A stretch of DNA of 35,491 nt from an uncultured Pseudomonadota bacterium (GTDB lineage Bacteria; Pseudomonadota; Alphaproteobacteria; RF32; CAG-239). Every line of letters begins with the position of its first letter. Position 1 is the first letter of the stretch. Made by a program: the position numbers and the translations under genes. Of this stretch, positions 15,233-22,751 are shown piece after piece. The notes under the pieces were generated by a model, which was given only the letters and a program-made list of their open reading frames with translations, was not told the DNA's origin and did no database searches. The stretch lies in assembly GCA_949300375.1 (NCBI GenBank), contig CASGEB010000015.1:4785-40275 (forward strand), written 5' to 3'.

Positions 15233-16456
15233 TTATAACGGGAAAACCTGATTATTTTTCACGTTAAGAAACAAGGCCTCTCCATTAAGGGAGGAAAAAA
15301 GTTCCGCATCGGTAGACGTAATCCAGGCTTGAACTTGCAGCTCTCTGAGCTTATCAAGCAAGGCCTCTCGTTTAACATCGTCCAAATGTGCCGCCACCTC
15401 ATCCAGCAGCAGCACCGGCGCAAATCCCTGATGCAGCGTCTGGCATTTGCTCTGCGCCAGAATAATGCTGATGAGCAGCGATTTCTGCTCTCCGGTAGAG
15501 CAGAGTTCGGCCGGCATTCTTTTCTTTTTGTAATAGACTTTAAAATCCGTCCGGTTAACGCCGTCGACCGTATCGTTATAAAGCACGTTCTTGCGCTGGG
15601 ATTTCAACATTTGCATATAGGCATCTTCAACTTCGACGGCCGGCATTTTATCAAGCATCTTTTCAACTTTACCGTCAAGTTCCATACTGACGTTCGGAAA
15701 AATATCGTCTGGCTCATGCTCAATAAAAGAATTCAGCTTGGCAATTTGTTCACGCCGTGCCGCCGCAATCGCCACGCCCAGTCCGGCCATTTGCTCTTCC
15801 AGCGAAGACAGCCAGGCATTGTCATGCCGCCCGGATTTAAGCAGCTGATACCATTCCCGGTACAAATGTTCAAAAGAAGCTGTCCGTTTGGCGTGTTCCA
15901 AATCAAAAGCATAAACCAGCCGGTCCAAAAAGCTGCGCCGCGGCTGAGAACCGCCCCGAAAAAGCCGATCCATTTGCGGTGTCAGCCAGACTGCGGAAAA
16001 ATAAGCGCCGAGTTCTGCTTGTGAAGAAACTTTTTGATTGTTTATCTTAACGATTCTGCGTTCAAAACTTTTAATGTCGTCGTCGCCTGTTTCCCGAAGA
16101 GATTTTTCAGCCGCCGTCCCGATATCAATCGCGTCATCTCCCTGCTGAACGGTGGCCGAAACGGCCCAGCTTGAATTGGCAATTTCCGTCGGCTGATATT
16201 CGCTGGTAACCAAGGCCGGCGTTATCCTCTTAATATCGGCCAGCCTTGCGCCGCGCAGTCCCCGCCCGGGGGTCAGAAAAGAAATCGCTTCCAGAATGTT
16301 GGTTTTGCCGGCTCCGTTTTCTCCGGTAACAATAACCGGTTTTAACGGCGCTTCTATCCGTAAAAACGGATAATTCCTGAAGTCAGTTAAAGTCAGGCGG
16401 ATAACGCCTGACCTTTCAACTGTCTGATTCTGGATTTTTAAAGCCGGAACGTTCAT
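15233..16456 (-). CDS. recF: DNA replication and repair protein RecF
   Basis: This SMC-like ATPase, with RecO and RecR, loads RecA at gaps and stalled forks. The Walker A GENGAGKTNILEAIS is at 45-59, followed by 'FLTPGRGLRGA'. The signature region 'CSTGEQKSLLISIILAQ' and Walker B 'LLLDEVAAHLDD' are near the C terminus. At 407 residues it is slightly long; the extra part is an N-terminal lead of about 15 residues before the first strand. It follows dnaN by 9 bases without a strong ribosome site, so coupling is likely. Confidence 0.95.
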   Translation of the reverse strand: MNVPALKIQNQTVERSGVIRLTLTDFRNYPFLRIEAPLKPVIVTGENGAGKTNILEAISFLTPGRGLRGARLADIKRITPALVTSEYQPTEIANSSWAVSATVQQGDDAIDIGTAAEKSLRETGDDDIKSFERRIVKINNQKVSSQAELGAYFSAVWLTPQMDRLFRGGSQPRRSFLDRLVYAFDLEHAKRTASFEHLYREWYQLLKSGRHDNAWLSSLEEQMAGLGVAIAAARREQIAKLNSFIEHEPDDIFPNVSMELDGKVEKMLDKMPAVEVEDAYMQMLKSQRKNVLYNDTVDGVNRTDFKVYYKKKRMPAELCSTGEQKSLLISIILAQSKCQTLHQGFAPVLLLDEVAAHLDDVKREALLDKLRELQVQAWITSTDAELFSSLNGEALFLNVKNNQVFPL

Positions 16457-16465
16457 TCTGCCAAA

Positions 16466-17584
16466 TTATACCCTCATCGGCATCAGAACGTAAATGGCGC
16501 TGGAATCCGAAGTGTCATGAATAACGGAAGGAGACGTTCCGTCTGTAAAGGAAATACGGACGGCATCGCCTTTAATCTCTTGCAGAATATCCAGCAAATA
16601 ACGGAAATTATAACCAATCTCAAGCGATTCCCCTTCGTATTTGGCTTCCAAATCTTCCGAGGCGCTGCCCAAATCCGGACTGGAGGTGATAATCGTTACC
16701 TTGTTGGCGCCGGTCAGCATCTTGATTGCGCGTGTTCTTTCGGCAACGACAGAAACACGGTCAACGGCGGAAGAAAGTTCCTTAACGCCGATTTCCAGAT
16801 TCTTGTCATTGTCTGTCGGAATAACGCGTTCATAATCCGGATAAGTACCGTCAATCAGCTTGGAAGTCAGCGTAACGTCGTCCAAAGCAAAGCGAACTTT
16901 GTTGTCAGACATGGAAACGTTGACCTTTTCGGCATTGTTGTCGTCCAAAAGCTTTCTGATTTCGGTAATTGTTTTGCGCGGAATAATTACGCCGGCAAGT
17001 TCTTCGGCGCCTTCCGGCAGCGGCGATTCGACACAGGCCAGACGGTGTCCGTCCGTTGCAACGGCGCGCAAAACTTTAGCTTCGCCTTCTTTCTTGGCGT
17101 GCATATAAACGCCGTTCAGATAATATCTGGTTTCTTCGGTGGATACCGCAAATTTTGTTCTGTCTATAACGTCTTTCAGCTCTTCTTTGTCCATAACAAA
17201 GTTTATCGGCAGCTTGTCGCCGGAAATAACCGGAAAGTCTTCAACCCCGATTGTTGACAAAGCAAATTTTGAACGTCCGGAAGCTATTGTCAGCTGCCCT
17301 TTTTCGTCAGGGAAAGTAATCTCGACTTCCGAACCGTCGGAAAGCTTGCGGACAATGTCATACAACATATGGGCCGGAGCCGTCGTTGCGCCGGCCTCGC
17401 TGATATTGGCATCGACGATTTCAGTGATTTCGGTGTCCATATCGGTTGCCTTAAAGCTGATTTCGCTGCTCAAAGCTTCGATTCTGACATTGGAAAGAAC
17501 CGGAATGGTATTTCTTTTTTCAACAATGCTCTGCATATGGCTGAGCGTTTTTAACAGACTTGCGCGTTCAATAGTAAATTTCAT
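16466..17584 (-). CDS. dnaN: DNA polymerase III beta sliding clamp
   Basis: The protein has 372 residues, the usual length of the ring-forming clamp that tethers polymerase III and other clamp-binding proteins. It starts 'MKFTIERASLLKTLSHMQSIVEKRNTIPVLSNVRIEA' (domain 1), carries 'YYLNGVYMHA' and 'RAVATDGHRLACVE' in domain 2, and ends 'YVLMPMRV', the standard C-terminal P-M-R motif. AGGAA lies upstream of the ATG. A terminator after dnaA separates the two genes, so dnaN-recF should have its own promoter in 17585-17755. Confidence 0.97.
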   Translation of the reverse strand: MKFTIERASLLKTLSHMQSIVEKRNTIPVLSNVRIEALSSEISFKATDMDTEITEIVDANISEAGATTAPAHMLYDIVRKLSDGSEVEITFPDEKGQLTIASGRSKFALSTIGVEDFPVISGDKLPINFVMDKEELKDVIDRTKFAVSTEETRYYLNGVYMHAKKEGEAKVLRAVATDGHRLACVESPLPEGAEELAGVIIPRKTITEIRKLLDDNNAEKVNVSMSDNKVRFALDDVTLTSKLIDGTYPDYERVIPTDNDKNLEIGVKELSSAVDRVSVVAERTRAIKMLTGANKVTIITSSPDLGSASEDLEAKYEGESLEIGYNFRYLLDILQEIKGDAVRISFTDGTSPSVIHDTSDSSAIYVLMPMRV

Positions 17585-17754
17585 TTTCTTTTCCTATATA
17601 AAATATTTTTCTAAAGTCTAGCACAAACTTGCAAAATAAGAAGTCCAAACACGGAGTCGTCAACAAGTTTTTTAATGGATTCTATTTTATTTTGTTGCTT
17701 GTCCTGCTTATCTTTTTCTGATGTAAACGGCATTTTCCGAGGTGCTTTTTCTGT

Positions 17755-17789
17755 TGTAAAAAAACGCCCGGAAACAAAAACCGGGCGTT
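17755..17789 (-). terminator. Terminator between dnaA and dnaN
   Basis: A 9-bp perfect stem AACGCCCGG (17763-17771) with its complement (17781-17789) is followed on the minus strand by seven T. It lies 22 bases after the dnaA stop. Confidence 0.85.
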
Positions 17790-17811
17790 GCAATAGAGGA
17801 GAACATTAGTT

Positions 17812-19278
17812 TTAGGCTTCGAGGATTCTTCTCAACGTATCAACATTTTCAGCCAGAGAAGAATCTTCCAAAACCAGCTCTTCCACCTTGCGGACGGCAT
17901 GCATAACCGTTGTATGGTCGCGGTCAAATTTGCGTCCGATTTCCGGCAGGGAGCGAGAGGTCAGCTGTTTGGCCAGATACATAGCAATCTGACGCGGACG
18001 GGCAACCGTGCGGGCGCGGCGGGAAGACTGCATTTCCTTGACCGAAATATTGAAGTATTCTGCAACCTTTTTCTGAATCTCGTCAATTGTTGTCCGCTTG
18101 TCATAGGAACGCAGCATATCTTTCAAAACATCTTGCGTCATATCCAGCGTGATTTCCTTGTCGGAAAGCAGCTGCGAATGGGCAACAACCCGGCGCAAAG
18201 CGCCTTCCAGTTCGCGAATGTTGGATGTGATTTTCTGTGCCAGAAATTCAGAAACTTTTTGCGGCAGCTCAACGCCGAGCTGACGGGCTTTGTTTTCCAA
18301 AATGCCAATGCGCAGGTCAAAATCCGTCGGATGAATGTCGGCAACCAGACCGCAGCCGAGGCGGGAACGCAGGCGCGTTTCGATTCCTTCCAGATCGGCC
18401 GGAGATTTGTCTGCCGAAATAATAATCTGACGCCCTTCCTCAATCAGAGAATTAAAAGTGTAAAAGAACTCTTCCTGCGTCGTGTCTTTGCCGCCCATAA
18501 ACTGGACATCGTCGACCATCAAAACGTCAACCGAACGGAATTGTTCTTTGAAAGCCGTTGTATCTTTGTAACGCAGCGCCCGCACAAATTTATACATAAA
18601 CTTTTCAGCGGAAAGATAGACAATATTGCGGGTTGGATCCTGTTGTTTAATATGCCAGGCGATGGCGTGCATCAAATGGGTCTTACCGAGGCCGACGCCG
18701 GAATACAGAAACAACGGGTTGAACGAAACATTTCTGGATTCGGCAACTTTGCGGGCAGCCGCATAGGCAAACTCATTGGTCTTGCCGACAACAAAATTGT
18801 CAAAAGTAAACTGCGGATTTAACGGAACCGAAATCGACTGATCGGTGTTTCCGGCAACAAACTCGTTGCTGTTGGCGTTTAATGAACTAACGCCGGATTG
18901 ATAAATGTTTTGTGGTGCCGGGCTTGAAGAAATCTTTTTCAAAAGCGAGCGGCAGGAGGGTGTATACATCCCTGTCCCGGCTGTTGCAACGCCGCCTTCC
19001 TGAATGGCCTGAACAACAAAATTGACTTCGCGGATTGCCGGATTCTTTTTCTCCCAAATCTTATGGATTCTTTCACTGTAATGTGTAATGACCCAATTCC
19101 GCATAAATCTGGTCGGCACGCAAATATTCATAACACCGTTATTGAAAGTTCCCGGCGTTAACGGCTTCAACCAGCTTTCAAAAGCCGTCTCGCCGACTTC
19201 ATTTTTCAACTGGCTGCAAATCTGCCCCCATTGGTCTTGTACCGAGCTTTCAGTGTCTAATAATGCTTCTTCAGCCAT
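17812..19278 (-). CDS. dnaA: Chromosomal replication initiator protein DnaA
   Basis: DnaA is the AAA+ initiator that binds DnaA boxes and melts the origin. All four domains are present in 488 residues: domain I ('WGQICSQLKNEVGETAFESWLKPL'), a linker to about 150, domain III with Walker A GVGLGKTH (194-201) and Walker B 'VLMVDDVQF' (252-260), and domain IV with the DnaA-box-contacting 'DRDHTTVMHA' (452-461). GGGGAGAG precedes the ATG. The 1.1 kb upstream is non-coding and carries repeated DnaA-box-like sites, so both autoregulation and origin function are plausible. Confidence 0.98.
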   Translation of the reverse strand: MAEEALLDTESSVQDQWGQICSQLKNEVGETAFESWLKPLTPGTFNNGVMNICVPTRFMRNWVITHYSERIHKIWEKKNPAIREVNFVVQAIQEGGVATAGTGMYTPSCRSLLKKISSSPAPQNIYQSGVSSLNANSNEFVAGNTDQSISVPLNPQFTFDNFVVGKTNEFAYAAARKVAESRNVSFNPLFLYSGVGLGKTHLMHAIAWHIKQQDPTRNIVYLSAEKFMYKFVRALRYKDTTAFKEQFRSVDVLMVDDVQFMGGKDTTQEEFFYTFNSLIEEGRQIIISADKSPADLEGIETRLRSRLGCGLVADIHPTDFDLRIGILENKARQLGVELPQKVSEFLAQKITSNIRELEGALRRVVAHSQLLSDKEITLDMTQDVLKDMLRSYDKRTTIDEIQKKVAEYFNISVKEMQSSRRARTVARPRQIAMYLAKQLTSRSLPEIGRKFDRDHTTVMHAVRKVEELVLEDSSLAENVDTLRRILEA

Positions 19279-20282
19279 TGTCTCTCCCCATTATAAAAAA
19301 TATCAAATAATTTTTTCCGAACCTGTAATTTTTCAAAACAAGCTCCCGTTTGTAAGGCGCTCAGAAAACTTTTGGAAAGTTTTTATAAAATTTCAAATCC
19401 CCATTTCAAAATTTTATCTCTGATGCTCAAACCGGCTCAAACAACCTTTATTGTTTTCAGCAGCGTTTATTTTTTACCGCCCCGGCTTGAGTGCCTCAAT
19501 TTCCAAAGCAAAACTTTTCCCATTCAAAACTTCAAAAGCCTTGTTCAGAAACATATCCCTTTCCACAATCCTTTCAAACTTTCTCCATCGTTCATCAGCC
19601 GGATTCCGTTTCAAAAGCCTTGTTCAGAAACATATCCCTTTCCACAATCCTTTCAAACTTTCTCCGTCGTTCATCAGCCGGATTCCGTTTCAAAAGCCTT
19701 GTTCAGAAACATATCCCTTTACACAATTCTTTCGAACTTTCTCCGTCGTTCATCAGCCGGATTCCGTTTCAAAAGCTCTGCCCGGGAACATATCCCTTTC
19801 CACAATCCTTTCAAACTTTCTCCGTCGTCCATCAGCCGGATTCCGTTTCAAAAGCTCTGCCCGGGAACATATCCCTTTCCACAATCCTTTCAAACTTTCT
19901 CCGTCGTTCATCAGCCGGATTCCATTTCAAAAGCCTTGTTCAGAAACATATCCCTTTACACAATTCTTTCAAACTTTCTCCGTCGTTCATCAGCCGGATT
20001 CCGTTTCAAAGTCATTGCTTTGTTCTCCTGTTTTCAAAAAAGCTTTCTACCGTTCTTCCAAAATATGAACTTTTGTAAAATGCTATTTTAAAACCAGCCG
20101 TTTCAAAACAACTTATTTTGTCCTTGATTTTGATTCTCAGTTTTCAAACATCATTGTTTCAAAATTTAATCGAAGACTAACACGAAAAAAAATAATTACA
20201 ACAAAACAAAACAAGAACATTGCAATTAATTTTCTTGACAGGCAGATTCTGCAGAGTCGCGCAGATTCCTTGGATTTCGAGC
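19279..20282. other. Candidate chromosomal origin / dnaA regulatory region
   Basis: About 1 kb without a credible gene lies between rpsT and dnaA. It holds, from the dnaA side: an 8-bp inverted repeat AAAACTTT (19365-19372 with 19376-19383); six 79-bp tandem repeats (19533-20006), each with a DnaA-box-like CTTTNCACA and a GATTC site; an AT-rich tract (about 20090-20235) that could unwind; and three GANTC sites within 24 bases (20245, 20254, 20264). These are ordinary origin components, and dnaA is adjacent. No exact TTATNCACA box was found. Origin function is inference. Confidence 0.55.
19533..20006. repeat. Six 79-bp tandem repeats
   Basis: The unit starts CAAAAGC and recurs at 19533, 19612, 19691, 19770, 19849 and 19928, with the seventh copy breaking off after 20007. 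The period is exactly 79 with no indels. Two subtypes of the left part occur (CTTGTTCAGAAAC in units 1, 2, 3 and 6; CTCTGCCCGGGAAC in 4 and 5). Units 3 and 6 share a TTTACACAATTC variant where the others have TTTCCACAATCC. The mosaic suggests duplication and conversion within the array. Confidence 0.95.
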
Positions 20283-20339
20283 ATAAAAAACAGACCCTGA
20301 AAACCTCAAGCGGCAAACTTAAGGCAAAACGGGTCTGTT
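20283..20339 (-). terminator. Terminator of rpsT
   Basis: AACAGACCC (20289-20297) pairs exactly with GGGTCTGTT (20331-20339) across a 33-base loop, and a six-T run follows on the minus strand. The long loop is unusual; a weaker inner stem (CCTCAAG / CTTAAGG, one mismatch) may shorten it. Confidence 0.65.
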
Positions 20340-20365
20340 AAATATTTTTCAAAAAATAAGCCTGA

Positions 20366-20626
20366 TTAAAGAGCTTTAATTTTCTTTGAAAGGCGGGAAA
20401 CCGTGCGTGCAGCGGTGTTCATTTTCAAAACGTTTTTGCGAACAGCCTTCATCAGCTCGGATTCTGCAACTTTGAAATGAGCAACGGCAACTTCTTTATT
20501 GTTTTCGGCAATGGCTGCTTCGACTTTTTTAACGAAAGTGCGAACGCGGCTTCTGCGGGCGCCGTTGATGATGTTTCTTTTATTGTTTCTGTTAATTCTG
20601 GTTTTTGCCGATTTATGATTGGCCAT
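20366..20626 (-). CDS. rpsT: 30S ribosomal protein S20
   Basis: The protein has 86 residues. 'MANHKSAKTRINRNNKRNIINGARRSRVRTFVKKVEAAI' is the classic S20 N terminus, and 'KGVL/KNVLKMNTAARTVSRLSKKI' forms the C-terminal helix. It binds 16S rRNA early in 30S assembly. AGGAT precedes the ATG. rpsT next to dnaA is an old alphaproteobacterial gene order. Confidence 0.97.
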   Translation of the reverse strand: MANHKSAKTRINRNNKRNIINGARRSRVRTFVKKVEAAIAENNKEVAVAHFKVAESELMKAVRKNVLKMNTAARTVSRLSKKIKAL

Positions 20627-20672
20627 AATTTTTATCCTGTTTCAAATAAAGTTAACTACAAATTTTGTAACA

Positions 20673-20702
20673 CTTATAAACTCTAAGCACCGCATAAGTC
20701 AA
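20673..20702 (-). promoter_or_regulatory. Promoter of rpsT
   Basis: On the minus strand TTGACT (20702-20697), an 18-base spacer and TATAAG (20678-20673), 47 bases upstream of the start codon, within the echA-rpsT gap. Confidence 0.55.
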
Positions 20703-20720
20703 TAATAATTTTACAAAAAA

Positions 20721-21491
20721 TTAGCGATTCCGAAAGTTTGGCTGCCGTTTTTCAATAAAAGCCTGCAGTGATTCGGCAAAATCTTGCGAAGAAAGGCATA
20801 TCTGCCCGTTTTTTCCTTCATAATCGATTCCGTCTTCGATTCCCGTATTCTGAGCGTATTTAACGGAGTCTTTTGCCAAAAGAACGGCTTCTCCCGGCAT
20901 TGATGCAATTTTTTCGGCGGTTGCCTGAGCATCTTCAAAAAGATTGGCCAACGGAACGATTCTGCTGACGAGTCCGGAGCGTTCGGCTTCTTCTGCATTC
21001 ATCGCCCGCCCGGTCAAAATCATTTCCATGGCTTTTGCTTTTCCGATTATCCGGGTCAGCATCTGCGTTCCGCCAAATCCGGCAATGCAGCCGAGCGTAA
21101 TTTCCGGCTGCCCGAAACGGGCATTGTCGGCGGCAAGCAAAATATCGCAAGCTGCTGCCAGTTCGCATCCGATTCCCAAGGCATAACCGGACACGGCCGC
21201 AATCAGGGGTTTCCGGATATTGCGGATTCGTTTGAATGTCTGTTGGTATTCTTCCAAAAAACGCGGAGATTCGTTTTTACGGGCGCTGATTTCATTCAGG
21301 TCGATTCCGGCGGCAAAAGCTTTTTCGCTGCCGCGCAGGATGACGGCGCCGATTCCCCCGTCCCGGTCGTAAGCCTCAAGTTGTCCGGCAATCTCTTTCA
21401 GCATATCCAGACAAACGGCATTTAAAGAGTCGCTGCGGTTAAATGTGATGATACCGACGTTGTTTTGTTCCTGAGCAATGATATATTCCAT
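20721..21491 (-). CDS. Enoyl-CoA hydratase/isomerase family protein
   Basis: This 256-residue crotonase-fold protein hydrates trans-2-enoyl-CoA in beta-oxidation or related pathways. The oxyanion-hole motif 'GSEKAFAAGIDLNEI' and 'AVSGYALGIGCELAAACD' are present. Both catalytic glutamates of hydratases are conserved (E110 in GIGCE, E130 in GQPE), which favours a true hydratase over a catalytically different crotonase. AGGTAG precedes the ATG, and it follows the 21502 gene by 10 bases in the mutM unit. A crotonase between mutM and rpsT is common in alphaproteobacteria. Confidence 0.92.
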   Translation of the reverse strand: MEYIIAQEQNNVGIITFNRSDSLNAVCLDMLKEIAGQLEAYDRDGGIGAVILRGSEKAFAAGIDLNEISARKNESPRFLEEYQQTFKRIRNIRKPLIAAVSGYALGIGCELAAACDILLAADNARFGQPEITLGCIAGFGGTQMLTRIIGKAKAMEMILTGRAMNAEEAERSGLVSRIVPLANLFEDAQATAEKIASMPGEAVLLAKDSVKYAQNTGIEDGIDYEGKNGQICLSSQDFAESLQAFIEKRQPNFRNR

Positions 21492-21501
21492 TTTTTTCTA
21501 C

Positions 21502-21876
21502 CTAATTTTTGCTTTTTACCGTAACATAAACGCGCAGCGGAAAAGCCGATTCTCTGGTGATTTCAAGGACTTCCCCTTCGCGGTAAAAACTTATTTTTTC
21601 TGCCGAATTTTCGGTGCATTTCCAACCGAGCTGGGGCAGGGTTTCCTGATAAAAAGATTTGACTTTGCCAAAACGGATTTTATCCGAAGTCAGAACCGCC
21701 TCAACCAGACGGCTTTCTTCGTTGCCGAAAGAGATGGCGTCGTTTTTTTCCTGTTTCAGACCTTCCATAACCGGAACATCTTCCAGCCCGTCAATAAAAG
21801 TCGCGGCGCCGGCCTGTCCGCCGCAAAGAAAAATGCCGGCCGCCAAAAGATATTTAAGTTTATTTACTATCATCAT
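21502..21876 (-). CDS. Small exported protein of unknown function
   Basis: The protein has 124 residues with a signal peptide (about 1-24, cut after AGA). The mature part has 'VLTSDKIRFGKVKSFYQETLPQLGWKC' followed by basic beta strands 'KISFYREGEVLEITRESAFPLRVYVTVKSK'. The 'FY-x-x-T-L-P-x-L-G-W' piece resembles small periplasmic proteins found next to echA and mutM in other alphaproteobacteria, but no named family is certain. Its ATG overlaps the mutM stop by 4 bases (ATGA), so it is translationally coupled to mutM. Confidence 0.65.
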   Translation of the reverse strand: MMIVNKLKYLLAAGIFLCGGQAGAATFIDGLEDVPVMEGLKQEKNDAISFGNEESRLVEAVLTSDKIRFGKVKSFYQETLPQLGWKCTENSAEKISFYREGEVLEITRESAFPLRVYVTVKSKN

Positions 21877-22712
21877 TTTTGTTTGCTCTCACAATAAAAA
21901 GTTGACCTTCCGGTTTGTACGATTTTCCGGATTCCGCCTGTCTTGGCAATGTCGCAGGTGCATCCCGGACAAGGCTGTCCGGTTTTGCCGTAAACGCAAT
22001 GCATATTTTGAAAATAGCCCAGGCTGCCGTCCGGCCGTTTATAGTCATGAATGGTCGATCCTCCGGCCGCAATGGCTTTTTCCAAAACGGTTCTGGTATT
22101 TTTAATCAGAATACCGGCTTCCGCTCTGCTGACTTTATCGGCCGGCCGCAGCGGGGAAATCTCCGACAAAAACAAAATCTCCGAAGCATAAATATTGCCA
22201 ATTCCGCAAATAACGTTCTGATCCAGCAAAACGCTTTTGATGGGAGCTTTTTTCTTCTGCAGGATTGCAAAAAGATAATCTTTGTTCAGCTCGTTGGCAA
22301 AAGGATCTGTTCCGACATGCTTAAACAACGGATTCGCAGACAGCTCCGGCGTTTTGCAATATGTCAGCAGCCCAAACCGCCGGGTATCGTTATAAATCAC
22401 GCAGCCGGCCGCCGTTTCAATAACCACATGGTCATGCTTGTCCAAAATTTCCGGCCGTTTGTCGGAGATTTTTATCTTTCCGCTCATCCCCATATGCCAA
22501 ATTATGCTCAAACCGTTATCCAGGTCGATAACAATGTATTTTGCTTTCCGTCTGTAGCCGGTAATTTCCGCACCGCTGATTTTTGCAGCAAAGTCATCCG
22601 GAATTTTTTGCCGGAGCCGGTTGTTGCGTACGGAAACATTGATTATATGAGTCTTGCCGATGCCTCTGGCAAGGGCTTGCATCATTGTTTCGACTTCCGG
22701 CAGCTCGGGCAT
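21873..22712 (-). CDS. mutM: Formamidopyrimidine-DNA glycosylase, with an altered zinc finger
   Basis: MutM removes 8-oxoguanine and other oxidised purines and cuts the strand by beta,delta-elimination. Catalytic P1-E2 and 'MPELPEVET' are intact, as are 'HMGMSGKI', 'DTRRFG' (void-filling and base-contact residues) and the helix-two-turn-helix 'GIGNIYASEILF'. The C-terminal finger has C248, C251 and an extra C253, then C274 in 'GRSTFYC'. The fourth zinc position, normally Cys in C-x-x-C, is Lys277. The coding is clear in the DNA (TGT GAG AGC AAA). Start ATG 22712 follows AGAGG. Confidence 0.95.
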   Translation of the reverse strand: MPELPEVETMMQALARGIGKTHIINVSVRNNRLRQKIPDDFAAKISGAEITGYRRKAKYIVIDLDNGLSIIWHMGMSGKIKISDKRPEILDKHDHVVIETAAGCVIYNDTRRFGLLTYCKTPELSANPLFKHVGTDPFANELNKDYLFAILQKKKAPIKSVLLDQNVICGIGNIYASEILFLSEISPLRPADKVSRAEAGILIKNTRTVLEKAIAAGGSTIHDYKRPDGSLGYFQNMHCVYGKTGQPCPGCTCDIAKTGGIRKIVQTGRSTFYCESKQK

Positions 22713-22751
22713 TTTAACCTCTTTTTAATTCAAATCTGCGAGTATTATAAA

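Noticed and set aside
17611..17793. 60-residue minus-strand frame between dnaA and dnaN
   Set aside because: It starts downstream of, and partly overlaps, the dnaA terminator, has no good ribosome site and would run through the dnaN promoter region. A 40-residue version from 17733 is possible but weak.
17899..18822. 307-residue plus-strand frame
   Set aside because: It is a shadow antisense to dnaA.
19533..20006. CRISPR array
   Set aside because: Units are contiguous with no unique spacers, the period is too long for a repeat and no cas genes are present.
19372..20091. Long plus-strand open frames over the 79-bp repeats
   Set aside because: All three plus frames stay open because the unit lacks stops and 79 is not a multiple of three. 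The three products are shifted versions of the same peptides, and there is no ribosome site. I treat it as repeat DNA.
21915..22751. N-terminal extension of the UbiB-like frame
   Set aside because: It is antisense to the full length of mutM; the real start is at 22752.
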